Assembly (NCBI RefSeq): GCF_027812955.1 | Contig: NZ_JAPYZV010000005.1 | Coordinates: forward strand, 62,001-126,000 | DNA: 64,000 nt | From: Pedococcus sp. 5OH_020 | GTDB lineage: Bacteria > Actinomycetota > Actinomycetes > Actinomycetales > Dermatophilaceae | Reading direction: 5' to 3' | In this document: positions 15,992 to 25,118 of the stretch, in pieces | Layout: every line of letters starts with the position of its first letter | Numbering within the stretch: the first letter of the stretch is position 1 | The notes under the pieces: generated by a model | Database searches by the model: none | What the model was told of the DNA's origin: nothing | Seen by the model: only the letters and a program-made list of their open reading frames with translations | Position numbers and translations under genes: made by a program

Positions 15992-16930
15992 TCAGGCAGA
16001 CACCTCGTCGAGGGCGGCGACGAGCTCCTGCGGCAGCTCCAGGGTCTCGCTCGCCAGCGAGGTACGCAGCTGCGCTGTCGTGCGCGCCCCCACCACCGGG
16101 CTCACCACTCCGGGACGGTCTCGGACCCAGGCGAGAGCCACCTCCGCCGGGCTGACCCCCAGGCCCTTGGCGGCGATGGCCAGCCCTTCGACGATCCCGG
16201 CCGTGCGCTCGTCGAGGTATCGCGCCGTGAAGCGCGGGAAGTCGCGTGACGCGGCCCGGGAGTCGGCAGGCACGCCGTGCCGGTACTTCCCGGTCAGCAC
16301 GCCCCGACCCAGCGGCGACCAGGCCATCAGCCCGAACCCGAGCGACTGCGCTGCCGGGACGAGGTCCGGCTCGGCCGACCGGTTCACCAGGGAGTACTCG
16401 ATCTCGTTGGCCACCAACGGGATCCGGGCCTGCTCGAGCAGCGAGAGGGCCCGGGCCGTCTGCCAGCCGCTGAAGTTCGACACGCCCACGTACCGGGCCC
16501 GTCCGGTGCTCACCGCCCACTCCAGAGCCGACAGCGTCTCGGTGAGCGGGGCCTCGTCCGACCAGGTGTGGACGAGCCACAGGTCGACGTGGTCCGTCCG
16601 CAGGCGCTCCAGCGAGGTGTCCAGCTGGCTCAGCAGGCTGTGCCGCGAGGTGTCGACGACGCGATGGCCGGAGCGCCGGGAGATGCCCGACTTGGTGCAC
16701 AGGACGACGTCCTCGCGGGCGACCGAGTCCTCCAGCAGGCGGCCGATGGTCTCCTCGGAGGTGCCGTCCGCGTAGCCGTGTGCGGTGTCGACCAGGGTGC
16801 CGCCCGCGTCGAGGAAGGTCCGCAGCTGGTCGCGCGCCTCCTGCTCGTCGGTGGTGCGTCCCCAGGTCATCGTGCCGAGGGCCAGGCGCGACACCGACAG
16901 GCCGGAGCTTCCCATTCGTCTGTGACGCAT
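15992..16930 (-). CDS. Aldo/keto reductase
   Basis: A 312-residue NADPH-dependent oxidoreductase of the AKR (beta/alpha)8 fold. The active-site Asp and Tyr are in LVDTAHGYADG, the Lys in LCTKSG, and WLVHTWSD holds the substrate His. GVSNFSGWQ and SPLGRGVLTGKYR are also typical. It is divergent from the LLM oxidoreductase gene by 65 bases. Physiological substrate unknown. Confidence 0.9.
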   Translation of the reverse strand: MRHRRMGSSGLSVSRLALGTMTWGRTTDEQEARDQLRTFLDAGGTLVDTAHGYADGTSEETIGRLLEDSVAREDVVLCTKSGISRRSGHRVVDTSRHSLLSQLDTSLERLRTDHVDLWLVHTWSDEAPLTETLSALEWAVSTGRARYVGVSNFSGWQTARALSLLEQARIPLVANEIEYSLVNRSAEPDLVPAAQSLGFGLMAWSPLGRGVLTGKYRHGVPADSRAASRDFPRFTARYLDERTAGIVEGLAIAAKGLGVSPAEVALAWVRDRPGVVSPVVGARTTAQLRTSLASETLELPQELVAALDEVSA

Positions 16931-16995
16931 GGCTCCGTACCGTAGTCCGACGGCGGCCTGCCTACCGCACGACCGCGCCGCTACCCTCCGGTGTC

Positions 16996-18054
16996 ATGGA
17001 TCTCGGCGTGAACCTCGGGTACTTCGGCATGGGTGTCGACCAGGACAACGTGGCCGTGGCACAGGAGGCGGACCGGCTCGGCTACTCAGTGGCGTGGGCC
17101 GCAGAGGCGTACGGCTCCGACGTGCCGACAGTGCTCGCGTGGGTCGGCGCACTGACCGAGCGCATCGACCTCGGGGCCGCCGTGATGCAGATCCCGGGGC
17201 GGACTCCGGCCATGACCGCCATGACGGCGGCCACCCTCGACACCCTCTCCGGTGGCCGGTTCCGTCTCGGGCTCGGGGTCAGCGGCCCGCAGGTCAGCGA
17301 AGGATGGCACGGGGTGCCGTTCGCCGCGCCGCTCGGGCGCACCAGGGAGTACGTCGAGGTCGTCCAGCGAGCCCTGCGTCGCGAGAGCGTGGCGTATGCC
17401 GGGAAGCATTTCACCCTGCCCCTGCCCGGCGGCGCCGGCAAGGCCCTCAAGCTGACCGTACGCCCGCCGCGCGAGCACATCCCGCTGTATCTCGCAGCGG
17501 TCGGCCCGAAGAACCTCCAGCTGGCAGGCGAGATCGCCGACGGCTGGCACGCCATCTTCTTCAGCCCTGAGCACTCCGGGCACCTGGTCGAGTCCGTCGC
17601 AGCCGGTCGCCGTCGCGCGGGCAAGGGCTCGGACTCGAAACCGTTGCAGGGCTTCGACATCGCGCCGTCGGTACCCGTGGTGGTCGACGAGGACGTCGAG
17701 GCGGCCGCGGACGCCATCCGACCGTATGCCGCCCTGTACCTCGGGGGTATGGGCTCGCGCGAGCAGAACTTCTACAACCAGCTGGCCGTGCGCATGGGGT
17801 TCGAGGAGGCTGCCGCCAAGGTGCAGGACCTCTACCTGGCGAGGCAGCACCGGGACGCGGCCGCGGCCGTGCCGTTCGAGTTCATCGACGCCACCGCCCT
17901 CCTGGGTCCCCGGGACCGGATCCGGGACCGGCTCGCCCGGTACCGCGAGGCAGGTGTCGGCACGCTGTCCGTCGCGCCGTTCGCCGGTGGGCTGGCCCAG
18001 CGGCTGCATGTCGTGCGCACGATGGCCGACGTCATGGGGGAGACTGGCGCCTGA
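16996..18054 (+). CDS. LLM-class F420-type oxidoreductase
   Basis: A 352-residue luciferase-like flavin/F420-dependent oxidoreductase. The start MDLGVNLGYFG, the segment LGAAVMQIPGRTPAMTAMTAATLD and GLGVSGPQVSEGWHG are characteristic of F420-dependent members, which catalyse hydride transfer to varied substrates. TACCCT ends eight bases before the ATG, and no Shine-Dalgarno is needed. It is followed by uppP 43 bases downstream, but a functional link is not evident. Confidence 0.85.
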   Translation: MDLGVNLGYFGMGVDQDNVAVAQEADRLGYSVAWAAEAYGSDVPTVLAWVGALTERIDLGAAVMQIPGRTPAMTAMTAATLDTLSGGRFRLGLGVSGPQVSEGWHGVPFAAPLGRTREYVEVVQRALRRESVAYAGKHFTLPLPGGAGKALKLTVRPPREHIPLYLAAVGPKNLQLAGEIADGWHAIFFSPEHSGHLVESVAAGRRRAGKGSDSKPLQGFDIAPSVPVVVDEDVEAAADAIRPYAALYLGGMGSREQNFYNQLAVRMGFEEAAAKVQDLYLARQHRDAAAAVPFEFIDATALLGPRDRIRDRLARYREAGVGTLSVAPFAGGLAQRLHVVRTMADVMGETGA

Positions 18055-18097
18055 CCACGGCGCCGCACCGCTGCCCACCGACCTGGAAAGCACTCCG

Positions 18098-18955
18098 TTG
18101 ACCCTGACCTACCTGGACGCGCTCGTTCTCGGCATCGTGGAAGGACTCACCGAGTTCCTGCCCGTCTCCTCCACCGGGCATCTCACGATCACAGAGAAGA
18201 TCCTCGGGCTCACGGTCGACGACCCGGGGGTCACGGCGTACACGGCGGTGATCCAGCTGGGCGCCATCCTGGCGACCCTGCTGTACTTCTGGCGGGACAT
18301 CGTCCGGCTGCTCACGGCGTGGGGTCGCGGCCTCGCCAGGTCGCAGGCGCGGGCCGACCACGACTACCAGCTGGCCTGGGCCGTCATCGTCGGCTCCATC
18401 CCCGTGGGCGTCGTCGGCTTCCTCGCCAAGGACCTCATCAGCGGCCCGCTGCGCAGCCTATGGGTGGTGGCCGCGGCGCTCATCGTCTGGAGCGGCGCCA
18501 TGTGGCTGGCGGAGAGTCGCCACGCGATGCTCGCGGGACGCGGCCAGGAGCGGGGCGAGGGGCAGGTGACCCTGCGCGACGGTGTCGTCATCGGGCTGGT
18601 GCAGTGCCTGTCGTTGGTGCCGGGTGTCTCGCGCTCGGGGGCGACCATCTCCGCGGGCCTGTTCCGCGGGCTCGACCGGGTCACGGCGACGAGGCTCTCG
18701 TTCTTCATGGCCATCCCCGCCCTGACTGCCGCTGGGCTGTTCGAGATGGCCAGCGAGAGCGACCATCTGAAGCTCCTCGGTGTCGGACAGATGGTCCTGG
18801 GCGTCGTGGTGTCCTTCGTGGTGGCCTACGCCTCCATCGCGTGGCTCCTGCGCTTCGTGAGCTCCAACAGGATCACGGCGTTCGTCTGGTACCGCATCGC
18901 GCTGGGCGTCGTGCTGGTGGTCCTACTGACGGTCGGGACCCTGTCCGCGACCTGA
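18098..18955 (+). CDS. uppP: Undecaprenyl-diphosphatase
   Basis: A 285-residue polytopic membrane enzyme (BacA/UppP) that recycles undecaprenyl pyrophosphate for cell-wall synthesis and gives bacitracin tolerance. The first signature LGIVEGLTEFLPVSSTGH holds the catalytic Glu-rich (E/Q)xxxE motif, and the second, PGVSRSGATI, holds the Arg/Ser site. TTG at 18098 was chosen as start because GGAAAG lies eight bases upstream and the product then begins just before the first signature. Confidence 0.93.
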   Translation: MTLTYLDALVLGIVEGLTEFLPVSSTGHLTITEKILGLTVDDPGVTAYTAVIQLGAILATLLYFWRDIVRLLTAWGRGLARSQARADHDYQLAWAVIVGSIPVGVVGFLAKDLISGPLRSLWVVAAALIVWSGAMWLAESRHAMLAGRGQERGEGQVTLRDGVVIGLVQCLSLVPGVSRSGATISAGLFRGLDRVTATRLSFFMAIPALTAAGLFEMASESDHLKLLGVGQMVLGVVVSFVVAYASIAWLLRFVSSNRITAFVWYRIALGVVLVVLLTVGTLSAT

Positions 18956-18991
18956 GCTGGGGCCTCCGCGCGAGAGCCCGCCCTCGAGACG

Positions 18992-19972
18992 CTAGAGCCA
19001 GCCGGACCGGCGGAACGCGCGGTAGAGCGCGAGGCACGTGGCCGCCATGAGGCCCAGGGCGAGGAAGTACCCGTAGCGCCAGTGCAGCTCGGGCATGTTC
19101 TCGAAGTTCATGCCGTAGATGCCGGCGATCATCGTCGGCACGGCAGCGATCGCCACCCAGGCCGAGATCTTGCGCATGTCGCTGTTCTGCTGGACCGAGA
19201 TCTCCGTGAGGTGGACATTGAGCATGTCCGTGAGCAGACGGTCGTAGCTCTCGACGTGGTCGATCACCCGCAGCAGGTGGTCGGCGACGTCACGGAACAG
19301 CATCCGCATCTCACGGTCCGGTAGCGGTGACCGCGACCCGTCGTGGAGCATCCGCAGCGGACCGGCCAGGGGCACGGCCGCGCGGCGGAACTCGAGCACC
19401 TCGCGCTTCAGCTTGTAGATGGTCGTGGAGCTCGCATCGGGCGAGCCCGAGAAGACCGCGGTCTCGATGTCGTCGAGGTCCTGCGCGACCTCCTGGTCGA
19501 CCCTCAGGTAGTTGTCCACGATGCTGTCCATGACGGCGTGGACGACGGCGATCGCGCCGTGCCGCAGCAGGTCGGGATCGTGCTCCAGCCGGTGCCGCAC
19601 GCCGACCAGCGGGTTGGCCTCGCCCCGTCGAACGGTCACCACGAACCGGTCGCCGACGAACAGCATCACCTCCCCGGTCTCGATGTCGCTGGACGACTCG
19701 ATGTAGCGCAGCGTCTTCAGGACGACGAAGATGGTGTTGTCGTAGAGCTCGATCTTGGCGCGCTGGTTGCCGCGGACCGCGTCCTCGACCGCCAGCGGGT
19801 GGAGCTTCAGCTCGTCGTTGACGAGGTCGAACTCGGCGTCGGTCGGGTTCTTCAGGCCGATCCACAGGAAGTCGTTCCCGGTGGGGTCGGCGCGCAGCCC
19901 CTCGAGCTCGTCGCTGAGGTCGCCACACGGCCCTCGGGTGCCGTCACGGTAGATGGCCTGGTCCATGATCAC
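18992..19972 (-). CDS. corA: Magnesium/cobalt transport protein CorA
   Basis: A 326-residue CorA-family channel: a large cytosolic N-terminal domain, then two C-terminal helices, with the pore-signature YGMN in IAGIYGMNFENMPE between them. The GTG at 19972 follows GTGGAG with seven-base spacing; ATG 19966 and GTG 19993 are alternatives. It is convergent with uppP and divergent from the histidine phosphatase gene. Confidence 0.92.
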   Translation of the reverse strand: MIMDQAIYRDGTRGPCGDLSDELEGLRADPTGNDFLWIGLKNPTDAEFDLVNDELKLHPLAVEDAVRGNQRAKIELYDNTIFVVLKTLRYIESSSDIETGEVMLFVGDRFVVTVRRGEANPLVGVRHRLEHDPDLLRHGAIAVVHAVMDSIVDNYLRVDQEVAQDLDDIETAVFSGSPDASSTTIYKLKREVLEFRRAAVPLAGPLRMLHDGSRSPLPDREMRMLFRDVADHLLRVIDHVESYDRLLTDMLNVHLTEISVQQNSDMRKISAWVAIAAVPTMIAGIYGMNFENMPELHWRYGYFLALGLMAATCLALYRAFRRSGWL

Positions 19973-20031
19973 GGGGCTACTCCACCACGTCACGGACAGC
20001 GTGGGCGACCAGGACCCGTAGAGTGCCGGTC

Positions 20032-20730
20032 GTGCCCACCGTCCTGCTCGTGCGCCATGGTCACTCGAGCGCCAACGGGGAGGGGATCCTCGCCGGCCGG
20101 CTCCCCGACATCCACCTCACCGACCGGGGCCGCGAGCAGGCCGCCGCCTTGGCGCAGCGTCTCTCCGGGATCCCGCTGGCCCGCGTGGTCAGCAGCCCTC
20201 TGGAGCGCTGCCTCGAGACGGCCGCTCCGCTGGCGGCCGAGGCGCAGGTCGAGGTGCTCCTGGAGGCCGACCTGCAGGAGTGCGCGTACGGCGCCTGGAC
20301 CGGCAGACCGCTGGCCGAGCTGGCGAAGGAGCCGCTGTGGGCCACGGTGCAGGACGACCCCCCGAACGCCCGCTTCCCGGACCACGAGACGTATGCCGCG
20401 GAGAGCCTGCGCGAGATGAGCGAGCGCGTCGTGGCTGCCGTTCGGCGCCACGACGAGCAGGTGCGCGAGCGTGAAGGGGAGGCTGCGCTCTGGCTCCTCG
20501 TCACGCATGGCGACCTGCTCAAGGCGGTCCTGGCCGACGCCACCGGCGCCGGGCTCTCGCACTTCCAGCGCTACACCGCGGACCCGGCGTCGGTCTCCGC
20601 GGTGCGGTACGGCGGACGGCATACCTTCCTGCTCTCGGCGAACGAGCTCGCTCCCGACCTGCGGCGGCTTCTTCCGCCGCCGGAGGCGCCGGTCGCCCAC
20701 GACGCGGTGGTCGGCGGGGGAGCCGGTTAG
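20032..20730 (+). CDS. Histidine phosphatase (MSMEG_4193-type phosphoglycerate-mutase family)
   Basis: A 232-residue histidine phosphatase. LLVRHGHSSANG holds the phosphorylated His, and LLVTHGDLLKAV the second catalytic His. The gene order phosphatase, DUF3090, SCO1664-family, mshC is widespread in actinobacteria. The GTG at 20032 is preferred over 20023 because TAGAGT ends seven bases upstream (leaderless start). Substrate is unknown. Confidence 0.85.
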   Translation: MPTVLLVRHGHSSANGEGILAGRLPDIHLTDRGREQAAALAQRLSGIPLARVVSSPLERCLETAAPLAAEAQVEVLLEADLQECAYGAWTGRPLAELAKEPLWATVQDDPPNARFPDHETYAAESLREMSERVVAAVRRHDEQVREREGEAALWLLVTHGDLLKAVLADATGAGLSHFQRYTADPASVSAVRYGGRHTFLLSANELAPDLRRLLPPPEAPVAHDAVVGGGAG

Positions 20731-20740
20731 AGTTTCGGAC

Positions 20741-21280
20741 ATGCCGCTACACGAGTTCGACCCGCCGGACCGGTTCGTCGCCGGGACCGTCGGACCACCC
20801 GGACAGCGCACCTTCTTCCTCCAGGCCAGCGAGGGTCGACGACTGACCAGCGTGTCCCTGGAGAAGGAGCAGGTCTTCGTGCTCGCGACACGGATCAACG
20901 ACCTGCTCGACAGCTACGCGGGCGGCAGCGGCGCCGACTTCGCAGCCACCGAGGTCGTGGACAACGCTCCCCTGGACACCCCTATCGAGGACGAGTTCCG
21001 GGTCAACACGCTGAGCCTGGGCTGGGACGAGGACCGCGCGGTCGTGGTGATCGAGTGCCTGGACCGCGACCCGGACGACCCCGAGGCCAGCGCCGACCCG
21101 GCCGTGCTGAGCGAGGAACCCCGTTCGGTCAGGGTCGTCCTCACACCGGCCCGGGCAAGGGCCTTCGCTCGGCGGGCGCAGTCCGTCGTGTCGGCGGGTC
21201 GTCCGCCCTGCCCCTTCTGCGGTGGCCCGCTGGAGCCGCAGGGGCACATCTGCCCCCGCGCGAACGGCTACAAGCGCTGA
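20741..21280 (+). CDS. DUF3090 family protein
   Basis: A 179-residue protein with RTFFLQASEGRR near the start and a C-terminal CPFCGGPLEPQGHICPRANGY zinc-ribbon-like segment (Cys-X2-Cys and a later Cys). It is conserved next to the histidine phosphatase and SCO1664-family genes; no function is established to my knowledge. TAGAGT ends seven bases before the ATG. Confidence 0.85.
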   Translation: MPLHEFDPPDRFVAGTVGPPGQRTFFLQASEGRRLTSVSLEKEQVFVLATRINDLLDSYAGGSGADFAATEVVDNAPLDTPIEDEFRVNTLSLGWDEDRAVVVIECLDRDPDDPEASADPAVLSEEPRSVRVVLTPARARAFARRAQSVVSAGRPPCPFCGGPLEPQGHICPRANGYKR

Positions 21281-21309
21281 AGCGGGGCCCGGAGCAGTCG
21301 GGGCCGACG

Positions 21310-22089
21310 GTGGACCTCCTGGCCCACGCCGACCTCGTGGTCCTCGGCGCACTGGCCGACGCGTCCAACCTGGCTCTGCTGGTCCGGCTGGGCGACGAGG
21401 CGGGGCCCTTGGCGATCTACAAGCCGGTCTCGGGGGAGCGACCACTGTGGGACTTCCCCGACGGGTCGCTGGCTGCTCGTGAGCGGGCGGCGTACCTGCT
21501 GAGCCGCGCCGGCGGCTGGGACATCGTCCCGGAGACGGTCCTGCGGGACGGGCCGCACGGCGAGGGGTCGGTGCAGCGCTGGGTGGGGAACCCCGACGTG
21601 GCGCCGGAGTACGTCGTCGACCTGGTCCGGCCCGACGCCGTTCCGCCGGGGTGGGTTCCGGTACTGCGTGGCGAGAACGAGCGAGGACGGCCGGTGATCG
21701 TCGTGCACCAGGACAGCGCGGCGGTGCGGGCCGTGGCGGCGTTCGACGCGATGCTGAACAACTCCGACCGCAAGGGCTCCCATCTGGTCCGGGAGGGGAC
21801 TGCCTTGCGTGGGTTCGACCACGGCGTGAGCCTGCACGAGGACCACAAGCTGCGCACGGTGCTGTGGGGCTTCGCTGGCCAGCGACTGTCCGCCGTGGAC
21901 CTGCACCGGCTGACCACTGTCCTGGAGCAGCTGAGCGAGGCAAGCTCTTCCCTGTCCCGTGAGCTGCGGCCGTTGCTCACCACGGCCGAGCTGGTGGCGC
22001 TCCGGCGCAGGACGCGGGCGTTGGTGGAGGAGCCGGTGTACCCGGTGCCCAGCGGGCAGTGGCCGGCAATCCCGTGGCCGCCGCTCTGA
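21310..22089 (+). CDS. SCO1664-family protein (PI3/4-kinase-like fold)
   Basis: A 259-residue protein with kinase-like elements: AIYKPVSGERP (ATP-binding Lys), FDAMLNNSDRKGSH (catalytic-loop-like Asp/Asn) and GFDHGVSLHED (DFG-like metal site). Such proteins are related to phosphatidylinositol 3/4-kinase domains but their substrate is unknown. The start is uncertain: GTG 21310 gives a normal N-terminus, 29 bases after the DUF3090 stop. Confidence 0.75.
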   Translation: MDLLAHADLVVLGALADASNLALLVRLGDEAGPLAIYKPVSGERPLWDFPDGSLAARERAAYLLSRAGGWDIVPETVLRDGPHGEGSVQRWVGNPDVAPEYVVDLVRPDAVPPGWVPVLRGENERGRPVIVVHQDSAAVRAVAAFDAMLNNSDRKGSHLVREGTALRGFDHGVSLHEDHKLRTVLWGFAGQRLSAVDLHRLTTVLEQLSEASSSLSRELRPLLTTAELVALRRRTRALVEEPVYPVPSGQWPAIPWPPL

Positions 22090-22111
22090 GCGGTCCCCGT
22101 AGGCTGCGGCT

Positions 22112-23359
22112 GTGATCTCCTGGCCCATGCCGTTCCTCCCCGCTGTGCCGGGCACCGGTCGTCCTGTGCAGGTCTTCGACACCGCCACCGGGTCGGTCCG
22201 GGAAGTGCGCCCCGGGCCCACCGCGCGGATGTACGTGTGTGGCATCACGCCGTACGACGCGACGCACCTGGGGCACGCGGCCACGTACGTCACCTTCGAC
22301 GTGCTGGGACGGGCGCTGCGCGACGCCGGGCACGAGGTCCTGTATGTGCAGAACATCACGGACGTCGACGACCCCCTCCTCGAAAGGGCCCAGCGCGACG
22401 GGGTCGACTGGCGAGACCTGGCGGCGCAGGAGATCTCCCTCTTCCGCGAGGACATGACGGCTCTGGCCGTCATCCCGCCGGATCACTACGTCGGCGTCGT
22501 CGAGAGCATCGAAGCGGTCGGCGCGGCGGTGCGAGAGCTGCTCGCGAGCGGAGCCGTGTACGAGGTGGCGACGCCCGAAGCGAGGGACGACGACCTGTAC
22601 CTCGACGTCTCCACCGATCCCGCGTTCGGCTCCGTGTCGAGCTGGACCCGTGAGCAGATGCTCGCCGTGTACGCCGACCGGGGCGGCGACCCGGACCGCC
22701 CCGGCAAGCGGGACGCCCTCGATCCCCTGCTGTGGCGAGCCGCGCGCGAGGGGGAGCCGTCCTGGGCTGCAGAGGGACTGCCCGAAGGCAGACCCGGCTG
22801 GCACGTGGAGTGCACCGCCATCGCGCTGGACCACCTCGGGATGGCGTTCGACATCCAGGGCGGCGGGACCGACCTCGTCTTTCCCCACCACGAGATGAGT
22901 GCCACCCAGGCTGTCGTGCTCACCGGCGAGCGTCCGTTCGCCCGCTCGTACACACACCAGGCGATGGTGGGCCTGGACGGCGAGAAGATGAGCAAGTCCA
23001 AGGGCAACCTGGTCCTGGTCTCCAAGCTCCTGGCGGACGGCATCGACCCCATGGCGATCCGTCTGGCCCTCCTGGCCCGGCACTACCGGACGGAGTGGTC
23101 CTGGACCGCCGACCTGCTGGAAGAGGCGCAGGACCGGCTCGGCTGCTGGCGAGCGGCGCTCTCGGTGAACAGCGCCCCGGACTCGGCCGACGTCGTCGAG
23201 CAGATCCGCGAGCACGTGGCGCGGGACCTGGACACGCCCGGTGCGTTGGCGGCGGTGGACGCGTGGGCACGCGAGACCTTGGAGGTGGGCGGGTCGGATG
23301 CCACCTCCGCCGGGGTGCTGGCCAGGGCCTTGGACGCCATCCTCGGGGTCCGCGTCTGA
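22112..23359 (+). CDS. mshC: Cysteine--GlcN-Ins ligase, mycothiol synthesis
   Basis: A 415-residue ligase that joins cysteine to 1-D-myo-inosityl-2-amino-2-deoxy-glucopyranoside, the third enzyme of mycothiol synthesis. It is built like a class I cysteinyl-tRNA synthetase: HLGHA signature, zinc-binding Cys/His ([22 protein letters not shown]) and KMSKSKGN, but it lacks the tRNA anticodon-binding domain, as expected for MshC. The GTG at 22112 lies six bases after TAGGCT, a leaderless arrangement. Confidence 0.93.
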   Translation: MISWPMPFLPAVPGTGRPVQVFDTATGSVREVRPGPTARMYVCGITPYDATHLGHAATYVTFDVLGRALRDAGHEVLYVQNITDVDDPLLERAQRDGVDWRDLAAQEISLFREDMTALAVIPPDHYVGVVESIEAVGAAVRELLASGAVYEVATPEARDDDLYLDVSTDPAFGSVSSWTREQMLAVYADRGGDPDRPGKRDALDPLLWRAAREGEPSWAAEGLPEGRPGWHVECTAIALDHLGMAFDIQGGGTDLVFPHHEMSATQAVVLTGERPFARSYTHQAMVGLDGEKMSKSKGNLVLVSKLLADGIDPMAIRLALLARHYRTEWSWTADLLEEAQDRLGCWRAALSVNSAPDSADVVEQIREHVARDLDTPGALAAVDAWARETLEVGGSDATSAGVLARALDAILGVRV

Positions 23360-23429
23360 CTGCAGTCTCAGCAGGGCTCGTCCGGTCTCGGTCCGGGCCA
23401 GGTCCGGTCCCAGCCGGGTTCAGTCCCTC

Positions 23430-24281
23430 TCAGCCGGGACCGTCCTGGCCGCGGCGCCGGAGGTAACGCTCGAACTCCCGGGCGATCGCGTCACCGCTCG
23501 CCTCCGGAAGGTCCGCGGTGTCCTGCGCCTCCTCGAGGGACTGGACGTACTCTGCGACCTCTTCGTCGGTGTCGGCCAGCTCGTTGATCCCGCGCTCCCA
23601 GGCCTTCGCGCTGTCGGCGAGGTCGCCGTGCGGGATCGGCGCGTCGAGCAGCTCCTCCAAGCGCGAGATCAGCGCAAGCGTCGCCTTGGGGGAGGGGGAG
23701 TGCCCGGCATAGTGCGGGACCGCAGCCCAGCACGAGATCGACTGCAGCCCGGACTGGGTCGCCGCGTCCGCGAGCACCCCGACGATGCCCGTGGGGCCCT
23801 CGTACCGGCTCGGCTCGAGGTCGAAGCGATGGATCACGTCGTCGTCGTCCGAGGTGGCCGTCACGGGGATCGGCCGGGTGTGGGCGACGTCTGCCATCAG
23901 CGCGCCCAAGGTGAACACCGTGCTGGCACCGACCTGTTGCGCGAACTCCATCAGCTCGATCGTGAAGGCGCGCCAGCGGAACGACGGCTCGATGCCCTGC
24001 ACCAGCACCACGTCTCGCCCGATCCCGGGATCCGTGGCGACGAGGATCCGCGTCGTGCGCCAGTGAATGCGGCGGCGGCCCTCGTCGAGCACGACACGGG
24101 GGCGGTTCACCTGGAAGTCGTAGTAGTCCTCGGGGTCCAGAGCCGCGATGGCGTCGGCGTCCCACATCTCGACGAGGTGGTCGATCGCTGCGGTGGCTGC
24201 CTCGCCCGCGTCGTTCCACCCTTCGAAGGCGGCGACGACGACCGGGTTGTCGAGCTCCGGGACGTCCTCGAGTTCGATCAC
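23430..24281 (-). CDS. PAC2-family protein
   Basis: A 283-residue protein of the PAC2 (proteasome assembly chaperone 2) superfamily, with VVAAFEGWNDAGEAATAA near the start and GIVGVLADAA and SCWAAVPHYAGHSPSP further on. In bacteria the family occurs widely and its role is unproven, although this genome does have a 20S proteasome. GTG 24281 is preferred because AAGGAGG precedes it. It is convergent with mshC; the 70-base gap holds only degenerate GGTCCGG-like repeats. Confidence 0.82.
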   Translation of the reverse strand: MIELEDVPELDNPVVVAAFEGWNDAGEAATAAIDHLVEMWDADAIAALDPEDYYDFQVNRPRVVLDEGRRRIHWRTTRILVATDPGIGRDVVLVQGIEPSFRWRAFTIELMEFAQQVGASTVFTLGALMADVAHTRPIPVTATSDDDDVIHRFDLEPSRYEGPTGIVGVLADAATQSGLQSISCWAAVPHYAGHSPSPKATLALISRLEELLDAPIPHGDLADSAKAWERGINELADTDEEVAEYVQSLEEAQDTADLPEASGDAIAREFERYLRRRGQDGPG

Positions 24282-24360
24282 CGTTCCTCCTTGCGTGTGC
24301 TGGTCGCACATCTCGCTCTCCCACCCTACGGTCCGCCTGGGTCCGAGCGCGTCCGGTCCG

Positions 24361-24366
24361 TATAGT
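24361..24366 (+). promoter_or_regulatory. -10 element upstream of HAD gene
   Basis: TATAGT, a near-consensus -10 hexamer, 38 bases before the ATG at 24405, which itself has GGAG upstream. No clear -35 is seen. Confidence 0.4.
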
Positions 24367-24404
24367 CGGGCGCGCCGCCCTCGTCACCCTCCGGAGCCTG
24401 TTCG

Positions 24405-25118
24405 ATGCCATCCACGCCTACCGCCCCATCGTCGGCAGGAACGCTGCCGGCAGCCGTCCTGTGGGACATGGACGGAACCCTCGTCGACACCGAGCCGTAC
24501 TGGATCGACGCTGAGCACGCCATCGTCGAGGAGGCCGGCGGCGTATGGAGCGACGAGTACGCCCATCAGCTGGTCGGCAACGACCTCATGGTGTCGGCGG
24601 AGTTCATCCGGGACAACAGCCCGGTGACGCTGGAGCCGCTCGAGATCATCGAGGAGCTGCTCCACCGGGTGATCGCCCAGGTCCGGGTGCACGTACCGTG
24701 GCGGCCGGGCGCCCTGGAGCTGTTGGCAGCGCTGGGGCAGGCCGGCGTGGCCAATGCCCTGGTCACGATGTCCTGGCGGTCCCTCGCCGACGCCGTGGTG
24801 ACGGCTCTGCCCGCGGGCACGTTCGCGGTGGTGGTGACCGGGGACGAGGTGCAGCATGGCAAGCCGCACCCCGAGCCGTACCAGGCGGCGGCGCGGGCGC
24901 TCGGGGTGGAGGTGGCTGACTGCGTGGCCATCGAGGACTCTCCGGCGGGCGTGCGCTCCGCGGTGGCGGCAGGCGTACCCACGCTTGCGGTACCTCACGT
25001 CGTGCCCGTGCCGTTCACCGTCGGAGCCGTGCAGGTGCCGAGCCTGCGGGGCATCGGTCCGCGGGACCTTCGAGCCCTTTTCGACGGCGCCCGTCAGTCG
25101 TCGGCCGGTTCGACCTGA
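24405..25118 (+). CDS. HAD-family hydrolase
   Basis: A 237-residue HAD phosphatase with WDMDGTLVDTEPYW (motif I), VTMSW (motif II), HGKPHPEPY (Lys) and AIEDSPAGVRSAV (motif IV), plus a helical cap. This fits the beta-phosphoglucomutase/phosphatase subgroup; the substrate is unknown. Its end overlaps the convergent RecB-like gene by 25 bases. Confidence 0.85.
   Translation: MPSTPTAPSSAGTLPAAVLWDMDGTLVDTEPYWIDAEHAIVEEAGGVWSDEYAHQLVGNDLMVSAEFIRDNSPVTLEPLEIIEELLHRVIAQVRVHVPWRPGALELLAALGQAGVANALVTMSWRSLADAVVTALPAGTFAVVVTGDEVQHGKPHPEPYQAAARALGVEVADCVAIEDSPAGVRSAVAAGVPTLAVPHVVPVPFTVGAVQVPSLRGIGPRDLRALFDGARQSSAGST

Noticed and set aside
23360-23429. Degenerate GGTCCGG/CAGCCGGG repeats between mshC and PAC2 genes
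   Set aside because: The units are irregular and short; only a weak hairpin can be drawn, so no terminator or repeat feature was called.
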